A stretch of 64,000 nucleotides of DNA from Brasenia schreberi. Taxonomy: Eukaryota > Streptophyta > Magnoliopsida > Nymphaeales > Cabombaceae. Shown one piece after another: positions 45,601 through 57,499 of this stretch. Where the stretch lies: positions 11,771,501 to 11,835,500 of the forward strand of contig JAYKKT010000079.1 in NCBI GenBank assembly GCA_036023115.1, written 5' to 3'. The notes under the pieces were generated by a model. It did no database searches, was not told the DNA's origin, and saw only the letters and a program-made list of their open reading frames with translations. The first letter of the stretch is position 1. Each line of letters begins with the position of its first letter. A program made the position numbers and the translations under genes.

Positions 45601-46397
45601 TGATGTTTGACAACCAATCAGAATACGCAATGGGTCTTATAAATCCGGCTTTTAACAGATCTTCTAAACCCTCTTTGACTTGCGTGTGTACGTTCGGGTG
45701 TATTTTCCTAAGCTTCTGCTTTATGGGTTTTACATTCGCATCTAAGGGAAGACGATGTTCGACAATGCTAGGGTCTATGCCCGGCATGTCTTCATATGTC
45801 CATGCAAACACATCTAAGTAGGTTCGTAGAAATGCAATGAATGCTGATCTTTCATGTTCATGCAAACATGTGCCTATCTTGATGAGTTTGGGATTGGAAT
45901 CACTCCCTAGGTTCACCTCTATGAAATCTCCTCCTACTGAATTGGAAGGTCTTTCAAAATCGAGAATTTTATGAAATTCTAGGAGCTCAGAAGTGGGATC
46001 TTCCTCAAGGGGATCCACTTCTAGGCTTCGATCATTCTCGTAGGTTATAGACCCGAGGGAATTTGATGCGTGAGTTTTCAAAAGACCTAGTTTTGTACTT
46101 GGATTTTTAATTGATTTCGAAATTTTTGGTCTGGCTATGCAGACGACGTTCCTTTCGAAATCCTTTTCTTTTTCCAAAGTCCTACTAGGAGCAGCTATGT
46201 ACAAAATCTTTTTTGGTATTTTGTAGATTTTTGATTTTTTTGGGTTTTTGCAAAACAAGAACTTTAGGAACTATACAAACCACTCTATTTTCGAGTTTTT
46301 GATTTTCCAATGTTTTTGGTTTTTGCGAATTTTCCATTTTTTTTATTTCGAGTTTTTCAAATGTTTTTGTATTTTTATAAAAGGGATCTTCCATCAT
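42623..46397 (-). pseudogene. Pol polyprotein with premature stops (element F)
   Basis: It starts at ATG 46397 (MMEDPFYKN), two bases after the acceptor-like TTTGTAG. All domains are present: RT (with YADD in place of YVDD), degenerate RNase H, second RNase H, integrase and GPY tail ending YLKKYYV. One extra A near 46210 shifts the frame early. After that a single frame runs to the end, broken by TGA at 45014-45016 (from CGA), TGA at 43940-43942 (from TGG), TAG at 43355-43357, TGA at 43295-43297 (from CGA) and TGA at 42899-42901 (from CGA). Decay is therefore mostly by point transitions, not indels. Confidence 0.92.
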
Positions 46398-46399
46398 AC

Positions 46400-46413
46400 C
46401 TACAAAGGGAAAA
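46400..46413 (-). promoter_or_regulatory. Acceptor-like splice site before pol (element F)
   Basis: TTTTCCCTTTGTAG on the minus strand, two bases before ATGATG that opens pol. The upstream frame has just ended, at TAA or TAG a few bases earlier. Confidence 0.48.
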
Positions 46414-46428
46414 CACTACGGGTTAGAC

Positions 46429-46932
46429 TCAGAATAAGAGGTCTAAATCATAGGTCTCTTCTAGGGTAGGCTCCAGGGCACCCTTGACCCAATTGGTCAC
46501 AGGGGGTGGCTCTGGCGGTATTTTGGGAGTATAGTCGATCCCATATCGGCTTGGGTTGGCCCTAGGAAGGATGGGCTCTAGGAGACCCTGGTTTTGTGCC
46601 CCTAGACTTTTATAGGGTGTGTAGCCCATATTCAACAGCATGTTCCACAATTTTTTGTTTTTTGAAAAATTATGATACAAATCGTGGTCCTAGAACTTGA
46701 TGTCGTCCATATCGTGCTCGTATGGCTTTTTGTCTAGGGGTTTTGGAAATAAGGGATGTTTGGGTCTTCCTAGAAAGGTTCAGATTGGGAGGGGGCCTGC
46801 TTTGGGCGGCTCCTTCACATACACAACCTTCCTAGGGTTGTTTAACACGAGCCTTGGTGGCTCGACCATGGTCTGCCCCAGGTTAGCCTCATGGGCCTAG
46901 GAACTAGACAAACAAGGGGAGTTTATGATCCC
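46429..46932 (-). pseudogene. G-patch-like linker (element F)
   Basis: It lies in the protease frame after the TAG at 46933-46935. It keeps NMLLNMGYTPYKSLGAQNQG and RYGIDYTP, and extends to EETYDLDLLF before its stop, just ahead of the pol acceptor-like site. It is the longest version of the C-terminal part of this linker in the window. Confidence 0.6.
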
Positions 46933-48788
46933 CTAAAGTTGAGGGTGACTCTCACCTAGGATCACCACAACTTGGTCCCTGAAAGGGATCTTGACACACC
47001 TGTGGAAGGTGGATGGCACAGTGCACAAGCTGTGTATCCAGGGCCTTCCCAGCAACATGTTATAATGGGGGTGGATGTCCAAGACATGGAACGCCCCCGT
47101 GTGTGTGATCCCTCCCATTTCCATCAGGAGTTCGATCGATCCTAAAGGTCTAAATGCATTCCCATCGTATCCAGTGATAACGATGGGGCTTGGGTTCACA
47201 GAAGTCAAGGTGATTCCGATTTGATACGCCACATGAAGTGGAAGGATGTTGAGCCCTCCTCCCCCATCGACTAGGCACTTGTCCAGAGAGTGGTTATTTA
47301 GACCCACCTCAATATGTAGGGCCTGGTTGTGGGACTCGTAGGGTCTATCTACATCATCTTTCGAGAAAGTGATGGGCGATTTTGCTCCTATTGACGTCAC
47401 TTGGTTAGACAGGGATTCAGGACTTATGTTCGAACTAACCTTAGCTCTTTCTAGAATTTTCTCTAGCACTAGTCTATGCTTAGGCGAAGTTTGTATAAGC
47501 TCTAGGATGGATATGTGGATAGGAATCTTTGAAAGATAGTTTTCGAAATCATAAGGGTTTAGGACGATTTTCCCATTGTCTGTTTTCGGCAGAACTCTAG
47601 GAATACATGCTTTTGAGGGGCCAGACACACTGACCACCCTTTTAGCACTTTGTAGGTGTGGGGGTTGATAGATCCTCCCGGATCTTGTCACTTCTCCCAC
47701 AACCAACCTAGGGTTCGCACTTAAACTGGCTCTAATTGAGAGTTTTGGAGCAAATTGGAGTTTTAAAACTGGTTTAGCCGGGGATTCAGCTCTTGGTGAT
47801 CCCCGAATGACTACTTGGGCGGGCTTCTTATAAAGTACAAGAGTAGATGCACAAGTGGGTCGACCAGACACTGATGATTGCGCTAGATTTTTTGAAAAGG
47901 TGAGGGTACATACCTCCTTTCCTTTCCCACTGCTACTAGCGTGCTTGGGAAAGGGTTCTTTGAAGATAGCTTGAGTTGGCTCAGGTTCTGCAGTGACCTA
48001 GAGCCGGCCCTCCGCTATTAAGTTCTCGATTTTGTTTAAAAGGGAGAAACAACGCTTTGTATCATGGACTTTGAGCCGATGATATTTACAAAAACGGTTT
48101 AAATATCCCCCTTTAGAAGTGACTCCTTCAGGGATTTCGGGAAGTTCAATCATGCCTTGGGCAAGTAGGAGGTCTAGGACCTCCGACACAGGTTGCCCCA
48201 GCGGTGTGTACTCCCATTTTTCAATAGGCTTTTGAAAATTTCTCTCCCTTTTGTTTTTTAATTTTTCAATATTCTTGGAAGTGCCCGCCAGACTTGGATC
48301 CACCTGGACATTGGTGATTTTATGGGGCTTTGCCCCTTTGTCCATCGTGGGTAGCCCATAAGTGATGGGCTTCTCCAAGCGGGTTTTGGAAACGGTACTT
48401 CCTTTCCATAAATGATCGTATATCCCTTTTTTCAAGTTTGTTTCGAAAAGGGATGCTTTTTTTATCAACTTATGGAAAGTTGAGATTTCATGGAGCGAGA
48501 GAAGGGTCTTTAGCTCGCTTTTAAAATTATCCAGGATGAGCATGACTGCGCATCCTTCGGATATTGGCTCTCGCACTTGGCCGAAAAGGGACCTCCATCG
48601 AATAATGAAGACATGTACGTCTTCGTTCATGCCTTGCTTTGTATCCCTTAAAGTGTTTAAAGTCGGCGTGACTTCTACATTATGTGCAAATCTTTGTATG
48701 AAGCAGTTCGCTAACTCTTCAAAAGTAGCGAACTGGCTTAAATCGTAGGAAGCCAGCCATTTAGCAGTTGTGCCTTTAAGGGATAGAG
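46933..48788 (-). pseudogene. gag-pro: Gag C-terminal half, zinc knuckle and protease (element F)
   Basis: It resumes gag after solo LTR G, within the Retrotrans_gag core (the residues WRSLFGQV are visible). It continues to the CHHC knuckle (CKYHRLKVHDTKRC), the TRSGRIYQPP motif and a protease with LVDGGGGLNI and LLGRPWIH. CAG has become TAG at 47998-48000, between knuckle and protease; otherwise one frame is kept. It ends TAG at 46933-46935, the same codon as in D. Confidence 0.88.
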
Positions 48789-49394
48789 GGAACTGTAGAC
48801 GCAGCGAAAATCCCCGCCTCTCGCCTTTTCAGGGCTTGGAGCGGATCCTCTCGTGTGTCTAAGGCCTATTTATATAAACAGGGCATGCTACCTAGCTTAC
48901 CTAAGCTAGCGAAGAGATATATTTTAAACTGACTTCTAATCGTGGCGACTATGAGCAAGTGAGCTCTTGTCGTCACAGACCTTCTTGTACCGATGCACAA
49001 GGGTCAGTTTGTACGCTTTGAAAAATTGAGTTTTAGGGTGTAGAAAGCCAACGAAGCGGTTCGAGGTGTCTAATTTGGGTCTTTTAGATACGATTGTAGA
49101 TTTTAGATCACGTGGTTTTGCACGTGCCTAAGTCTTTCTTTTTATCCCTTTATGGGCCACCTAGTTTGTGTGTTATGAACACTCCACTACATGGGCGAAT
49201 TTGAGCGGGAATACGGGGCTTACTTCGATGCAATATGCGTCCTACCTCGTGGTTTGGCGTAGATGCAATGCAAACTCACGCTACTCCAAAGGGAAAACCT
49301 GAATGTAAAGACAATGCCGAAGGGAAATAACCGAAGGGAAATGACTTGTAATGTAAATGCCGAAGGGAGATATGTATATATGGTATGTATACGT

Positions 49395-49898
49395 GCCCTT
49401 ACTTGGGTCTTGCAAATAAGAGTGAAGGCTCAATGTGGGTGCGTGCTTGAATTGAAAGACTTACACACACGACGTGAAATTAAACCCAAATATAACTTGC
49501 AGTATGGCCTTGATTAAGGTCTTGGGAATAAGAGCGAAAGCTCAATGTGTGTGAGTGCTTGAATTGAAGTACTACGCACACAACATGAAATTAAACCCAA
49601 ATAGTATAACACGGCCCTTACTTGGGTCTTTCAAATAAGAGCGAAGGCTCAATGTGTGTGAGTGCTTGAATTGAAAGACTTACACACGCGACATGAAATG
49701 AAAGCCCAAATAGTATAACACGGCCCTTACTTGGGTCTTTCAAATAAGAGCGAAGGCTCAATGTGTGTGAGTGCTTGAATTGAAAGACTTACACACACGA
49801 CATGAAATGAAAGCCCAAATAGTATAACACGGCCCTTACTTCGGTCTTTCAAATAAGAGCGAAGGCTCAATGTGTGTGAGTGCTTGAATTGAAAGACA
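49395..49898 (-). repeat. Tandem array in LTR G
   Basis: About five units of 105-110 bp of the family repeat. Confidence 0.88.
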
Positions 49899-51005
49899 AC
49901 ACACCCCACTTAAGCAAAACCCTACAAAAATTAAAGTATATATCTACACTTATGTATTAGGGGTTGATTAGGCCTGTGTGTGTTCAAAATCGTGCACAAC
50001 TAAGAGAGTGCACGTGTGTGGGTGTGCCAAGCCACGTTATTACAAGCGGGGGGAGACTATGCTCCGTTATTACAACCCTGTATCGAATTGAATCTTAAGC
50101 AAGTATACAACTAAGGACCGAGTTAGGCACTTACTAATAGCTGGTCCGAAGAAGCCTTGCTTGAGCGTGGGCTTGGCCTTCGCCTTGGGCTGCAAAAGGG
50201 AGCTCCGTGAGGTTGAATGGCAAGGGGTTGCTGACCGGATGTCTTTGGTGTGCGGAAGATGCGCCTTGAAGATGGCCGGCTGCTAAGGATGGGCTAGTTT
50301 TGGTGTGTTGGGCTAAAGGGCCTAAGTAAGGTCACTAGGGAGAGTGTAGTGTTGGGGAGTATGGCACTAAGGGGGAGCCTAAGGGAAGGTCTAATGGAGC
50401 ACCTAAGGTTGGCGGGTTGCTAGGGTGGCCGAATGGAATGATAGTCGGTTGAAGTGGCCGACTAGGAGAACTTGATGGTGGTGGGCTGCTAGGGTGACTA
50501 GGAGTGGTGTAAGGGAAGGGGACTAGCTAGGAGATGGGGTAAGGTGGTAGTGGGTGTAGTTGGGTGATATGGGCAGGTTTTAGGGAATTGGATGGGGTGG
50601 CCGGGTATAGCTAGGGTGTCTAGGTAGTGGTGTGTAGTTAGGATAGTTATGGCCTGGTCGAGTGGGAATGGTGGCGGCAAGTAGCTGGCATTAGGGTGAT
50701 ATGGTAGTGGGTTAGGTGGCTGAGAATGGAGAGGAAGTGGAGAAGGAGTAAGGTGGAGGGTACTAACCGGATGAGGGGAGGTGGTGGCAGATGGAAGGGG
50801 AGCAGTCGGGTGAAGAGGATGCGCAGGATGTTCGGCCGGATGAAGAGGATGGCGATGTGGACCTCGGCGGGAGTGGTGGTGGTGGTGGTGGTGCTCGGTT
50901 GGGAGGTGGTGGCGTAGGTTGGAGTTGGCTGGCTGGAGAGTGGAGGACCCGACTGGTGGAAGATGGAGCTTGAAGATGGGAAAAACCCACCCCTTGGGGG
51001 GGGGG

Positions 51006-51013
51006 TTTATATA
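51006..51013 (-). promoter_or_regulatory. TATA box of LTR G
   Basis: TATATAAA on the minus strand, before the C-run. Confidence 0.6.
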
Positions 51014-52250
51014 GGGCTGGGCTAGGTCGGTTGGGGCTGGTTTTGGGGTAGTGGTTAGGTGGTTTAGGTAGGGTGGTGTGGTGATAAGGTGGGCTGGAAA
51101 GGGTAGGGCCAGATATTTTAAATACAAGGGGTTTGGGTAGGTTGTGTGCTAGGGGTGGTTTAGAGGTTTAGGGTTTAGCTAGGTGGGTTGGTTTTAGGGT
51201 GAGGTTTAGTGAGGTAGGTTAGGTGATTAGGCTAGGATTAGGTTAGGTTTAGGGAAATTAACCTAGGTTTAGGGAAGGATTAGGGAAGTGAGTTAGGTGA
51301 TTAGGTTGGGATTAGGCTGGGATTAGGGAAGTGGGTTAGGTGATTAGGCTCAGATTAGGATCGGATTAGGGTGGAAGGCTAGGATTAGGTATTTTTAGTT
51401 AGGATTAGGTGAAGGAGCTCCCTTTGCATGAGCCATGGACCTTAACCACATCATGTTGGTGCAGCCCTAGGTTAGGTTTTGGCTAATTACAAGCTTAAAC
51501 CCACTTAATCAGGCTAACCCACATGATTAACCCCAAACTTGACACACAAGTCAAGCTTAATTACAACACACACTTGATCTTATCCTCCCCCACTCTCTCT
51601 CATGCCCATAATCCCACGTGAAATTCAAGTGGGCCCCACCTCCATTTATGAGAAGGTGATGTGGGCGATGGATATGGATATTGGAGTGGATTTTTTAATC
51701 CAAATCCAAATCTAAGTCCGTACATGGGTTTGGATTGGGATCTGGATATATATGGTCCAGATCCGATCCAAACTAAACTCTAACACCTTCGAGCTGTGTT
51801 CGAAACGAACGGTTTGTGCGGGGTCGGACAGCATCAGTACTCCGTCTGCGTTGGGTCTTCGCCAACATGATCGTCCGCCTCTGTTTTCGCCTTTCGGAGA
51901 TGACTTCAAAGGATGTTTTGATGATAACAGGGTCTTGGACGTTCGAGATCCTGGGGGTGTGGATTTGATACAAGAGTTGCTGTGCCGGGCTCGACATGTG
52001 CTCCGGTTCCGGGCTCTCCTTAGCTTTCCTAGTCCTGTCTAGATTTAGGCCAAGCTGCTTCGGGGTTTCAAAAACATGTTTTAAAGGTTTTCAAAAGCCA
52101 TATTATATATTTTTGAAATATAAAGTTTAAAACATATATACAGGGTTGTCTGGAAGGCTCCTGTGTTTCCAGACTCAAAATAGCCCTTTGGGGCTGCTTT
52201 TACCAAACCAGATGGATTTGAGAAATTCGTGGGATTTCGGAGTGTTTATA

Positions 52251-52755
52251 GGAACCAATACACCCATTTCATCGAGTCCTTTTTCTTCTTATGGGCTCGA
52301 CGCGAGAAAAGTTGCAGGTGAGACCTAGGGTCTCCCATGCCATCATACCGATGGAAGTTCGGTATTTCATCATCACTATCTATTTCGTAATCCATGGGAA
52401 GGAAATCAGACAGGGCGTAACTCCTTTTCTCTTTATTTTACCCTTTCAACATCTGCTGTAGGGCTTTACGATCCTTTTGTGTGAAGGACTCGTGGTATTA
52501 GTTGCCTTCCGTTACGGAGGCCTCGTTGTGCTTGCGAGGTTTTTCAGTTTTTTTCTTGGCCCTTTGTTCACCATTCGATGAACATGAATCGCCTACTTCA
52601 GCCTCTTGGCTGAGAGCATCGATTTTGGCCTCGAATTACCTTCTCAAGTCTTCTATCTCGTCTAGTTTGATTTTATTTTTCAAAATCCTCCATGAGTGAG
52701 AACTTGATGCGCATGAGCCTTGGCTCGACACTTCACTTGGGTTGGACTTTGACAT
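52251..52755 (-). pseudogene. gag: Gag N-terminus (element F)
   Basis: It starts at ATG 52755 (MSKSNPSEVSSQ) and includes the charged helix, the lysine patch, DDEIPNFHRYDGMGDPRS and KKKKDSMKWVYWF before the G insertion. In-frame TAA codons replace GAA in the charged helix and CAA in the EGNQYHES segment, so no full Gag can be made. Confidence 0.88.
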
Positions 52756-52877
52756 GCTTTCAAGCTTTTCAAAATTTCCTATGTATGAAGTAAAATAAAG
52801 AAAAAGTTAAAAACAACACCTTTTGCAAAAAGTATTTTCGCAAGATTCCTAAGGTAACTCGATTTTAAAAGACTCAC

Positions 52878-52895
52878 GTCCCACCAGGTATGCCA
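52878..52895 (-). other. Decayed primer binding site of element F
   Basis: TGGCATACCTGGTGGGAC on the minus strand. It differs from the D and E PBS by two C-to-T changes. Confidence 0.78.
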
Positions 52896-53661
52896 AATCC
52901 TGTAGATGCAGAAAGTTTCCGCTTCTGGTTCTGGGGCCTGAAGCGAATCTTTTCGTGTGTCTAAGTTCTAATTAAGCAAAAGGGCATGCCAGCTAGCTTA
53001 CTTAAGCTAGCGAAGAGAAATTTTTAAATCTGACTCCTAATGTGGCGACTGTGAGCAAGCAAGCTCTTTTCGTCGCAGACCTTCTTGCACCGATACGCAA
53101 GGGTCAGTCTGTACGCTTAAAAATCAAGTTTTGGAATATGAGAACCTACGAAAACGTTTTGAGGTGTTTGACTCGGGTTGTTTTTGTATGATTTTTAGAT
53201 TTTATTTCACGTGGATTTGCACGTGCCTATGTCTTTCTTTTTATGCCTTTTTGGGCCAACTAGGTGTGTGTTATGAACACGTAGCCTAAGTGAGGCGACT
53301 TTGAACGGGAGTATGGGGTTTGCTTTGATGCAATATGCATCCTAACTCGTGGTATGTCGTATATGCAATGCAAACTCACGCAACTCCAAAGGGAAAACCC
53401 GAAATTGAAAGACAATGCGGAAGGGAAATGACTGGAAATGTAAATTGCAAAAGGGAAATTGCGGAAGGGAAATTGCAAAAGGGAAATATGGCTATATCTT
53501 AAGAGAGGAAAGGCTCAATAGTGCAAGTGTGTGCCGTGTATATATGTATGCACACTACTGAACCTTAAAACCCAAATCTTAAAGACATAGCCAAAAGGGA
53601 AATACTTATAATATATATGAGCCCGAAGGTCGCCAACATGTTGCGTGGGTGTTGTGTATAT

Positions 53662-53890
53662 ATTGAAAGACAACTCACACGACTTAAATGAAACCCAAAT
53701 ATAGATTGCAATATGGCCTTAACTAAGGTCTTGGGAGTAAGAGCGAAAGCTTAATGTGTGTGAGTGTATAATTGAAATACTATACACACGACATGAAATT
53801 AAACCCAAGGGAAAATATAACACGGCCCTTAATTGGGTCTTGCAAATAAGAGCGAAAGCTCAATGTGTGTGAGTGCAAGAATTGAAAGAC
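53662..53890 (-). repeat. Short tandem array in the F 5' LTR
   Basis: Two units, matching the F 3' LTR in number and sequence. Confidence 0.8.
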
Positions 53891-55007
53891 AACACACACA
53901 ACTTAAGCAAAACCCCACGCAACTTAAATTATATAAATAAATTTATATCTTAAGGGCTGATTAGGCCCGTGTGTGTTCAAAATCGTGCACGACTAAGAGC
54001 GAGATAGGCTCAAATGCACGTGTGTGTGGGCGTGCCAAGCCACGTTATTACAAGCGGGGAGAGACAATGCTCCATTATTACAACCCCGTATCAAATTTAA
54101 TTTAACTTAAGCAAGTCTACAAATAAGGACCGAGTTAGGCACTTACGTATAGCTGGTCCGGAGGTGACTTGCTTGAGCTTGGCCTTGGGCGTCGCCTTGA
54201 GCTGCAAGAGGGAGCTCCTCGGAATGGCACGGCAAAGGAGTGACCGGATGACAAGAGTGGCGGATGTGGCACCTAGGGGCTAGCCGGCTGATAGGAGGGT
54301 GCTATTGTGGTGTCTCGGGCTGAAGTAGTTAGGGAGTGTCACTAAGGCGTAGGGCAGGTTCTAGGGAAGGTGGAGCTAAGGGGTGACTAGGGGATGGTTT
54401 AAAGGAGAGGATGGAAGGCTGCGGGTGGCTAGATGCAGTTGGCTATGGCTGGCCGACTGGTGGCAGGTTAAGTGGTGGCCGGCTGGGGTAGCTAGGGGTG
54501 TTTAGGAATGGCGAGGGGGAGCTAGCTAGGGTGTTGGCTAAGGGATGGTTAAAGGGGAGGAAGGGTAGGTCCTAGGGAAAAAGGTAAGGTGGCTGGGGCA
54601 GTTAGGGGGTGTCACTAATAGGAAGGTAGGGCAGCGGGTGGAGTGGTTGGGTATGGTTGAAGGGTGGCGAGTAGCCAGGTGGTGTGGTGGCTGAGAGTGG
54701 AGGGGGAGTGAAGATAGGGTGGAGTTAGGATAGGGTACTAACCGAATAAGAAAGGGAAGGTGGCGGTTGTCCAAGGAAGGCAACCGGGTGGAAGGAGGAT
54801 GCAGTCGGGTGGAAGGAGTGTTGCTGGCCGGGCAATTGTGGTGGCGTGGAATGATGCAGGCCGGGAGGTGGTGGCGGCATGGAGTGGAGCAGGCCAGGAA
54901 GTGGTTGTGGAGTAGGTGAGAGAAGAGAGCAAAGGGTGAGAGAGGGCTCGGCTGGCCCAAGATGCTGGAAAAAAATCCTCTCAAACCCGCCCACTAGGGG
55001 GGGGGGG

Positions 55008-55014
55008 TTTATAG
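55008..55014 (-). promoter_or_regulatory. TATA box of the F 5' LTR
   Basis: CTATAAA on the minus strand, before a long C-run (plus-strand G run at about 54997-55007). Confidence 0.5.
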
Positions 55015-55817
55015 GAGTCGACAAGGTCGGTGGGGCTGGTTTTGAAGGGGGTAGTTTAGTGGTTAGGTGGTGGTGGTTTAGTGATAAGGTGGGCTAGATA
55101 TTTAGGGGGACCAGATTTTTTGTTTTAGGTGGTTTTAGGGATATGGTGTGCTACGGTTTAGGTGGGGTGGTTTAGGGCTTAGCTAGGTGGGTTGGTTTTG
55201 GGGTGAGGTTTAGTGAGGTGGGTGTAGACGCGCGAAAAATCCCCGCCTCTTCGCCCTTTTCGTGGCTTGGAGTGGATCTTATCGTGCGTCTAAGGCCTAG
55301 ATATACAAACAGGGCGTGCCAGCTAGCTTACTTAAGCTAGTGAAGATGTATTTAACACTGACTTCTAAACGTGGCGACTGTGAGCAAGTGAGCTCTTGTC
55401 GTCGCAGACCTTCTTGCACCGATGCGCAAGGGTCAGTCTGTACGCTTTTGCAAAAAATCGAGTTTTAGGGAGAAAGTCTACGAAACGATTCGAGGTGTCT
55501 ATTTCGGGTCTTTAAGATATGATTGCATGTTTTAGATCACGTGGATTTTGCACGTGCCTAAGTCTTTTCTTTTATCCCTTTTTGGGTCGCCTAGTTTGTG
55601 TGTTATGAACACTCCACTACATGGGCGAATTCGAGCGGGGGTTGCTTCGATGCAATATGCGTCCTACCTCGTGGTATGGCGTAGATGCAATGCAAACTCA
55701 CGCTACTCCAAAGGGAAAACCCGAAATGTAAAGACAATACTGAAGGGAAATAACGGAAGGGAAATAACCGAAGGGAAATAACCGAAGGGAAATATGTATA
55801 TATCTTATGTATATGAG

Positions 55818-56554
55818 CCCTTACTCGGGTCTTGCAAATAAGAGCGAAGGCTCAATGTGGGTGCGTGCTTGAATTGAAAGACTTACACACACGACATGAA
55901 ATTAAACCCAAATATAAATTGCAGTATGGCCTTGACTAAGGTCTTGGGAGTAAGAGCGAAGGCTCAATGTGTGTGAGAGTGCTTGAATTGAAGTACTACA
56001 CACACGACATGAAATTAAACCCAAATATAAATTGCAGTATGGCCTTGACTAAGGTCTTGGGAGTAAGAGCGAAGGCTCAATGTGTGTGAGAGTGCTTGAA
56101 TTGAAGTACTACACACACGACATAAATTAAACCCAAATATAACTGCAATAAGGCCTTTACTAAGGTCTTGGGAGTAAGAGCGAAGGCTCAATGTGTGTGA
56201 GAGTGCTTGAATTGAAGTACTACACACACGACATAAATTAAACCCAAATATAACTGCAATAAGGCCTTTACTAAGGTCTTGGGAGTAAGAGCGAAGGCTC
56301 AATGTGTGTGAAAGTGCTTGAATTGAAAGACTTACTCACACGACAAGAAATAAAACCCAAATAGTATAGGTCGGCCCTTACTTGGGTCTTTCAAATAAGA
56401 GCGAAAGCTCAATGTGTGTGAGAGTGTTTAAATTGAAAGACTTACTCACACGACATGAAATGAAACCCAAATAGTATAGGTCGGCCCTTACTTGGGTCTT
56501 TCAAATAAGAGCGAAAGCTCAATGTGTGTGAGAGTGTTTAAATTGAAAGACAAC
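55818..56554 (-). repeat. Tandem array in LTR H
   Basis: About seven units. The units at about 56025-56300 (with ATAAATTAAACCC and AACTGCAATAAGG) form an internal near-identical pair. Confidence 0.88.
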
Positions 56555-57491
56555 ACACCCAACTTAAACAAAACCCTTCGGAAATGAAATATATACGTAT
56601 ACTTATATATTAGGGGCTGATTAGGCCCGTGTGTGTTCAAAGTTGTGCACGACTAAGAGAGTGCACGTGTGTGGTTGTGCCAAGCCACGTTATTACAAGC
56701 GGGGGGAGACTAGGCTCCGTTATTACAACCCCGTATCAAATTGAATTTCAAGCAAGCATATGACTAAAGACCGAGTTTAGAAACTTACAAGTAGCTGGTC
56801 CGTAGAGGTCTTGCTTGAGCGTGACCTTGGCTTTGGGCTGCAAATGGGAGCTCCGCGAAGGTGCGTGACCAAGGGTGCTGGCCGGCTACAAATGGGGCGC
56901 GGGATGGACGCCTCGAAGGGGACCGGTGGCAAGTGGGCGGCGCCTCCAAGTAGGGAGTTTAGAGTGGCTGACTAAGTGGGTCTTAGGGTCACTAGGGAAG
57001 TTAGGGACTTAGGGAAACTGGCCCTAAAAGGTGAGTTAGTGGGAAGGCCCAATAGGGCACCTAGGGGAGTCGGCCGAATGGGAAATGGTGGCTGAGCAGT
57101 GGCCAGCCACTTGGGTTATCCTAGGTTCGGCTAGGCTTAGGTGGTGGCGGCAAAGAGGCTGAGCTAAGGGGAAGATGGGTGGCTAAGAGTGGAGAGGTGG
57201 TAGAGAGTGGTTTTGAGGGAGTTAGGGGGACTTACCGAATGGGAAGGAGTGGCGGCAAAGGTGGCTGTCGGCTGGTGGAAGATGGGAGAAGGAGAGGGCC
57301 CGGCTGAGTGAGGTGGTGACGTCCGGCTGGTGGGGTGGTGATGGTGGATGGGAGAGGGAGAGTGGCGGAGCAGGTGGCGGCTGGTGGGGTTGGAGCTGTT
57401 GGGAAGACGGGTGAGAGATGGGAGAGGAAGAGGGCCCGACTGGGAGTGGAGTGTGGTTCCCACTTGGAAAACCCGCCCACAATGGGGGGGG

Positions 57492-57499
57492 TTTAAATA
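57492..57499 (-). promoter_or_regulatory. TATA box of LTR H
   Basis: TATTTAAA on the minus strand, before the C-run. Confidence 0.6.

Larger units (their letters stand above)
48794..52250 (-). mobile_element. Solo LTR G inserted in F gag
   Basis: A 3457-bp minus-strand LTR with target duplication GGAAC (48789-48793 and 52251-52255). On the plus strand its last bases are GTGTTTATA, a terminal C-to-T change. Features: tandem array (49395-49898), TATATAAA (51006-51013), telobox in the CCTAA-rich tract (about 51040-51420) and U3 hairpin (about 51735-51775). It is closest to LTR K. Confidence 0.93.
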
